64,000 nt of DNA from Gymnogyps californianus (lineage: Eukaryota; Chordata; Aves; Accipitriformes; Cathartidae): NCBI RefSeq assembly GCF_018139145.2, contig NC_059500.1, forward strand, positions 47,638,072-47,702,071, read 5' to 3'. Position numbers and translations under genes: made by a program. The notes under the pieces were generated by a model. It was given only the letters and a program-made list of their open reading frames with translations, was not told the DNA's origin and made no database searches. Positions within the stretch are counted from its first letter, which is position 1. The number at the start of each line of letters is the position of its first letter. Below are positions 58,127 to 64,000 of this stretch, piece by piece.

Positions 58127-61100
58127 GTAAGTAACTGTTGTTATAAGTCGGTGTGTTCTGCACCGACTAGAGGTGCTAGTGGTGGCTCTCTAGCTAAATG
58201 CCAAAAAGAGACTGTAGTGGATTTATGTAAAAATAGAGCTAATGATTTTTTTTAATAGTTTCTTCTTTGAAGAAGAAGTCACAACATCAGTCTTCAAATC
58301 TTCAAATGGGTGCTTATGGGCAACTGGTTGGTAATAGCTCTATAAAGATTGCCATTTGTATTCACTAATATTTTATGACACAAAGTGAAAGCTTTTAAAA
58401 CTTCTTTGGGGCCTTCACACCTGCATTTCTACATCTCCACTGAATATCACATAAGTGCTGAGGAAGTCTGTCCATCTGCCGTGCCCTAAAGGGTACAACT
58501 GGAAGGATTTTAGACTGTCTAAATTTTCTCTGCGGTTCAAAAATAATGATACGCATTTCTCTTAAATGCATGTTCTACTAGACCTTTGTCTTCTACTTGT
58601 CATCTTTTACTTTTCATACTAGAACAAGATCTGTAAGTCCTTCCATGTGTAAAATACTTCCTAGTTTTGTCCCAAACACAGCCTGAAGTAATGTAAGACT
58701 GATTATTAATACAAATGACTTATTGTGACAAGTTATCAAGTCTTACCACTTTTATATTCACAGATGCAAATAGACCTGACTGGGGCGGCTCATGGAAAAT
58801 AAAACAAAAAAAGTCAAGAGCTGAAAAAATCCTCTAGTAGTGTTTTAATCTCTTTTCCTTTCTGCATCAAAAACAGATTTAAAACTGCTGCAAGAGAGGG
58901 ATGCACAGCTTATAAGGTTATAAATCAACACCCTGAATTCTTTTTTCCTCCTCAGACACACTGAAAAACTTTCCCATCCCACACACTGACAAACTGCAAT
59001 TCAGTGCAAGAAACAAGCTAAAATAAGACCTCTGATTTGTTTTTAGAGAAAAGTTTCTCAAAGGATATAAACTGACATTTTCCCTTCCAATCTTTAAGCT
59101 TTCTTTTCTTAAAGTTTTCAAACAACTCTGGTAAACACTTTTTGTTTGGTAACACAGAGAGCATACTACATGAATTTCAAGATTGTTTGCTTCTGTATTT
59201 GTGCCCTCCTTTTATCATTCAAAACCAATCATATTTTTTTTCATAATTTGGCCCAAAATAAGCAAGTACTGCTAAGAAATAAGTATGTGCATTATTTTGA
59301 ATTTTGAAAATCTGAAGTTAACATCAAAAGACATATAGCCTTATCCAATATTCTGTACTGTATAAATGAGAAAGGTTGTTACAACAATGGTTTTGGAGAG
59401 CGAATATCTCAAGAAGTTGTGTGCAACTGTGTGGTGCGTGTGATTATTGACACTAGTATTGTTCACAACAGAACTGGCATGCTGACATCCTACAGCTAAA
59501 ATACCCTGCCGTAACACAAAAGATAAGCACAGTTGTATATGCCAGATATGCCAATGGGCAACAGAGTTCTAAAATTTCATTCACTGAAAGGAGTAGCTTT
59601 TTATACAGAAGTAAAAGAAATGTAGTTTGTAATTACGTGTAGTAATAACAGAAGAGGTAACAGGCTGTATCAGTATGACAAGCTGCTTACTTTGAACATT
59701 GCTGTCAAAGAATTAACCAGATGGTTGCATAAACTTTTCAAGGACACTTCATTAGTGTGTTTGTCTCTAAAACATTCTCACTTATGCGTGTGTGCCGTCC
59801 CCACTATTCCTTTCCTAACAAAACCCAATATCACAGCTCAGCACGTGCATCAGAAAACAACTTTCCATGAAATCTGTGAGGCAAATGTTAAAACAAACCT
59901 AAAATAATACTTAAATAGATTTTGTAGGTAGGCCCGCCATCAGGGGCTTGATTTGCAACTGTGGTAATTTTAGTCAGAAACCCAAATTCTGCATCAGGAT
60001 GCTCAGATTAGCATGTGGATATATAAAATGAACACTTGTATGCTATATGCTGATTTGAGAAACCATATGGAGCCTTTGACATCCTCTGTGGGTGTCCACT
60101 TTCCTCCTGGAGTCTCTTTTCTAAAGTCTATTCTATCTCCACATAATGGAGACAGTTTGACTGCATTTACTTGTACTATACCAAGCTATATTTAGCTCCA
60201 TGAGACCCAGAAGCTGTAGAAAAATTATTTCTTATACAAGGTCTCTGGTTATAAAGTTAGCAAAATCCTTGCTGCCTTATTATGCTCTGGTGTACACATA
60301 TGCAGATTTTTATATACTTAGAGTAGATCATGCATTTGTTCAACTAACTCTCAGCTGATTCAATAGCTGACGTGTTTTAATTTGTGTTTAGTGCCTTAAT
60401 AATACCTGCTCGCATTAAGTCAGTATATATTAAAATCCTTACCATAACATCAATAGTGTTGCTGGCAGTACACCAGAGGTAGGTGTGCCCTTGGGGAATT
60501 TTGTAGCTGACTTTTTGTTCAGGTGTTTTGAACAATAATGGGTATTTTTCCTGTACTAATAGCTTATTTCTCCAGTGGCTCTGTAAAGGCCACAAACGTA
60601 ACTCTCCACCTCCTGCAGTAAAGGATATTGAAAGATTGAAAGGAAAATGACGTGACCAAGGTGGCCTAGGGGGTCAGTAGCAGATATTGAATAGCATCTC
60701 TTTTGTTATAGCCGTACTGCACTGTCCATCCCTTTGTGTTACAGGCCAGAAAAATGGCTATCGGGGCTCCAGTCCTGCTGTCACTGGACCCATATGGGGC
60801 AGTGCATTGTATCTCTGCAAATTCCCATTACCAATGAAGAGGTACAACTTAGATGAACTCTTGTTGCCATACAGAGATGCACTGTTACCAAGGGGACAAG
60901 GACAAGATGTTCCTGCACAGATCCAGTTACAGGAGCAGGTTCTGAGTAATCAGATTTAAGCACTGTCAAGTATGAAAGGAAAATAAAAGCTTGCAATGCA
61001 GATAAATTTATGTACGAGACAAACATATGATTCATTCAGGTTAAAGGTAAAGATGTTGGTAATAATACTGGCTAAAATTAAGACAATTACTTTGCAAATT

Positions 61101-64000
61101 ATTAAGCAGTCACTATTTTTCAGGATCAGGCTCTTAGAAGAAAAACCTTCATACTTGGATCATTCTTGCTACTTAAAGTCCTGTTTTTCAGACACTGGCA
61201 TGAAATCAATACAGAAGTGTACCAAGAAGAATGTCCTTAAGATTGCTGATAGACAGGAACAGTACCAATCCAACCAATCTACAGTGAAACTACAAAATTC
61301 TTTCTCTTTTGTTAACTGAATGAGCCATGGCTTTTCTCATTTGTCTGTTACCATGACCACAACAGAACCAATTGGTAATAAACTGGGCTCTCTGTCTTTA
61401 CAAGGCAACCATCACAACAGCTACCAGAAAAGGTGGAGAGAAGTATTGCTGTCTGCTGTCTCTGACTAATTCTTCTAGGAAAATGCTTGGAATTGGCAGC
61501 TCTCTATATTTCCAAGAGCTAGGGAGTTGCAATGAGATAAATGTCAAAAGAATGCTGCCATTAGTTACAAAATAAGCATGATTATTATTATACTCTGGAA
61601 ATAAAATCCAGCATCTGAAAAAGAATCAGCACTCTCATTACTGCTTTTTAAAAATTTCATCTATATGCAAATTACATAGCAGCATCTATGGAGTCCCTTC
61701 TTGATTTCATCACCTGTAATATGTACAAGCTTTAAATTTTGCCCTTTTTGAGTTTAAATGTTCCCCCTTTTAAAACAGGCAATTAAACTGTTAAGCCTAT
61801 TAAAGTACTCTTAGTCTTAAACTGCTGCTTATCAGTTAATTTTACTGGGAGAGGACTGGCTAAGACAGGCTAGGAATACACACGCTGCAAAGTTACTGAC
61901 TCGTAATTCTTAGCTATCCGAATTCTGTGGGTGTCTAACTCAGACAGGCAATGTCTCGTTATTTTGCAAGAACCATTTGGTATATATAATCACACTGACA
62001 GAGAGCTATTACTGGCCAGTACAGCTCTTGCTGTATTAGTTTTGCGTAAGCCAGTGTATGCTTCTATCTTGAGTGTTGTATAGTGATTATTCAAATTGCA
62101 TTGCTGTGAGGTGCTCTGTGTAGATTTTGTGACCAGCTGCAACAAGCTTATCACTTCATCATCTCATTCACCATATGTGTTGCCAGAAAATCCCAGTTTT
62201 TACAAGGAAGACAAAAAATGTTGGAAGTTGAAAGAGTTGGCTACTAAGAATGGTAAAAAAGAAGTGGTAGCTATCTAGTTTAAAAAAAGAAAATTCCTGT
62301 TGAGATTCATTTATCCCTTCTGGACTCAAGTCTGCTGCCACTGGTGTCAGATCACTATTTTAACAGCCATCTTTGTGTTCCTTTCAAATTGTGTTCCTTT
62401 TCAGACCAAGGTCTTCTGTCCCCCAATGCATATAAAGTTTTGATTTTAAAATTAAAAGTCCATCTGAGCAGGTTTAAACATCAGAAGCTCATTATCCGAT
62501 TTTCTGATTTGATAAAAATTTAGAACTTTGTTTTGAAAAAGTAACTCTGTTTGCTCTGTAAAGAGTTAAGAAGCAGTTAAGAAACAGATCAACCAAAATA
62601 CCATGGGCAGTTCTAGAAACAGTGCTTGTGGCAGTAATGGAATTTATATGAAAAGGATGTTTCCAGGTGCCATTATGGCTATTTATGCCTATATTTAAAG
62701 ATAATTCATTTAAAACACCTACTAGAATTATTTTCTTACTCCAACAGAAGTTCAGTTATTTATTTATATATGAGGGGGTTTGGGAGCATTGTTAAATCTG
62801 TGCCATCTTTAATGTGTGTTCCTATGTATATTCAGTTGTGGAGTTGTATAGGTCGTGTTAGTCAATGTTTACAAGCTCAGTTTTCAGGGGGGCATTTAGC
62901 ATCATGCAAAGTGCCCACAGGGAGTGAGTAAGCGTTCTGTAGCACAGCCTACAGCTGCACCTGCTGCTAGAGCAGGTATGGACCTTTTAATTGTCCCATC
63001 CTGTAGATGAGAGTGCCCAATTGCCATTGCTGACTTTACCTTTTTCCCATCAGTAATGACCTGATCTCATTGCATTTACATCAGCAGAAAGAGTCTACAC
63101 GATTTCAATGAGCTGCAGACCAGCCTCACTCTTTTCTGGTTCAGCTGACAAAAGACAGTGTCATTCCCGCATGACCAGCTCTAATGGCCAGCCCAATTCA
63201 CTGAGCACCTCTTAGTCCACAGCCACCAATGCTGATCCATTCCTAAATGTGAGGCTGTCCCATATAAAAAAGTGGAAGTGGATTTCATGAGGACTTAACA
63301 GGAAAAGGTAGTGCAGGATCGAGCAGCAGCTGGAACAAGTATTCAAAGTGGTATAACTTACTTCCACAAGTAGTCGTACTAGTTATTCATGAAAATTTGT
63401 AGGAGTCTGCTAGTGGCACGTCAGAAGTCATCTGGGGTGAGGATCTGTGTTCAGAACATCGATGCCCATAAAGATTGTCGTTTCATTCAAGGCTAGCAGC
63501 ATTCATTCACAGTACAAATTTCATTTTAAACACTAATTTGATTTAGACAGTGATTGCCTGGTACAGTACTGCAGTCGTGTTTCCTTCCTTTAGTAGTTAA
63601 CTTGATCTCTTTTTGTTACATGGTTCTAGCTAGCCAATAGGAAATACAGATGATGCAAAAGATTGGAAAGAGCAGAAACCAAAATAAATCACTAATCTGA
63701 ATATAACCCATTCATTGGCTGGAAGAACGCTATCTATTCAAAGTTTGACATTAGTAAGGGAGACGCTGAAAATGAAAATGGAGTTACTTTGGTGTTATAC
63801 AGATTTTTTAATTAATTGAAGGGCCTCAGAGTGTGTTTTACATGTTTTGGTAACAAACTTCTCTACAAAACAAAGCATGGCAAATATGTGCTTAATGTAT
63901 CTTCTGTTCTAATTGAGAAAGTGGGTTGTTTTCCCAAGAAAAGTAAATGCCCTAATAAATTTTAGATGTGTATTTTTTTAGCTCTGTCATATGGCAGCCC
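58127..64000 (+). other. SLC24A2: SLC24A2 intron, start only; no gene seen
   Basis: The intron begins GTAAGTAAC. The next NCKX2 exon, which should open with an SSRKFF-like stretch after RKP, was not found, so this intron is longer than 5.8 kb. The sequence is AT-rich with no recognisable mobile element; open frames such as 60687-60959 and 60996-61319 have no likeness to known proteins. Confidence 0.8.

Noticed and set aside
1..64000. Search for CRISPR arrays, operons, phage or defence systems, tRNA or rRNA genes
   Set aside because: The window is vertebrate intron sequence with small spliced exons; none of these features is visible, and I found no support for an undescribed gene system.

Overview
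The window looks like bird nuclear DNA. It is AT-rich and intron-dominated, carries several CR1 LINE copies (two families, both orientations) with the typical CR1 3' ends, and holds one solo LTR of the avian ERVL-like type. The only gene I can support is SLC24A2 (NCKX2, the K+-dependent Na+/Ca2+ exchanger of neurons and retina). It lies on the + strand and runs off both ends of the window.

Six consecutive coding exons are recognisable: 15406-15444, 16536-16644, 34363-34413, 40522-40617, 42323-42411 and 57998-58126. Their phases fit exactly (0/0, 0/1, 1/1, 1/1, 1/0, 0/0), and together they read as one continuous peptide of 171 residues. This peptide is the C-terminal part of the large cytosolic loop plus the first hydrophobic segment of the second membrane domain. 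The exons before it (N-terminus, first membrane cluster, alpha-1 repeat) and after it (the rest of the second cluster, alpha-2 repeat) were not found and should lie outside the window. The 51-nt exon at 34363-34413 is the known 17-residue cassette of NCKX2; skipping it keeps the frame.

Layout: 1-15405 intron with no gene seen; 15.4-16.6 kb two exons; 16.6-34.4 kb a long intron with two antisense CR1 fragments (23.8-24.4 and 29.8-31.1 kb) and an antisense solo LTR (28.2-28.8 kb, 5-bp target duplication); 34.4-42.4 kb three loop exons and their introns; 42.4-58.0 kb a long intron with a 3.4-kb sense CR1 holding dead ORF1/ORF2 remnants (50.3-53.7 kb), a small CR1 tail beside a compound microsatellite (57.2-57.6 kb), and an old inverted-repeat pair (49.57 and 56.36 kb); 58.1-64.0 kb the start of the next intron.

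No operon, CRISPR array, RNA gene or new gene system is visible. The most useful leads concern splicing: the cassette exon with a TGCATG motif and pyrimidine-rich stretch downstream, the 39-nt exon with a TGCATG motif upstream, and the unknown dispersed repeat pair. Other open reading frames in the window look like chance frames in AT-rich intron sequence or antisense frames of CR1.
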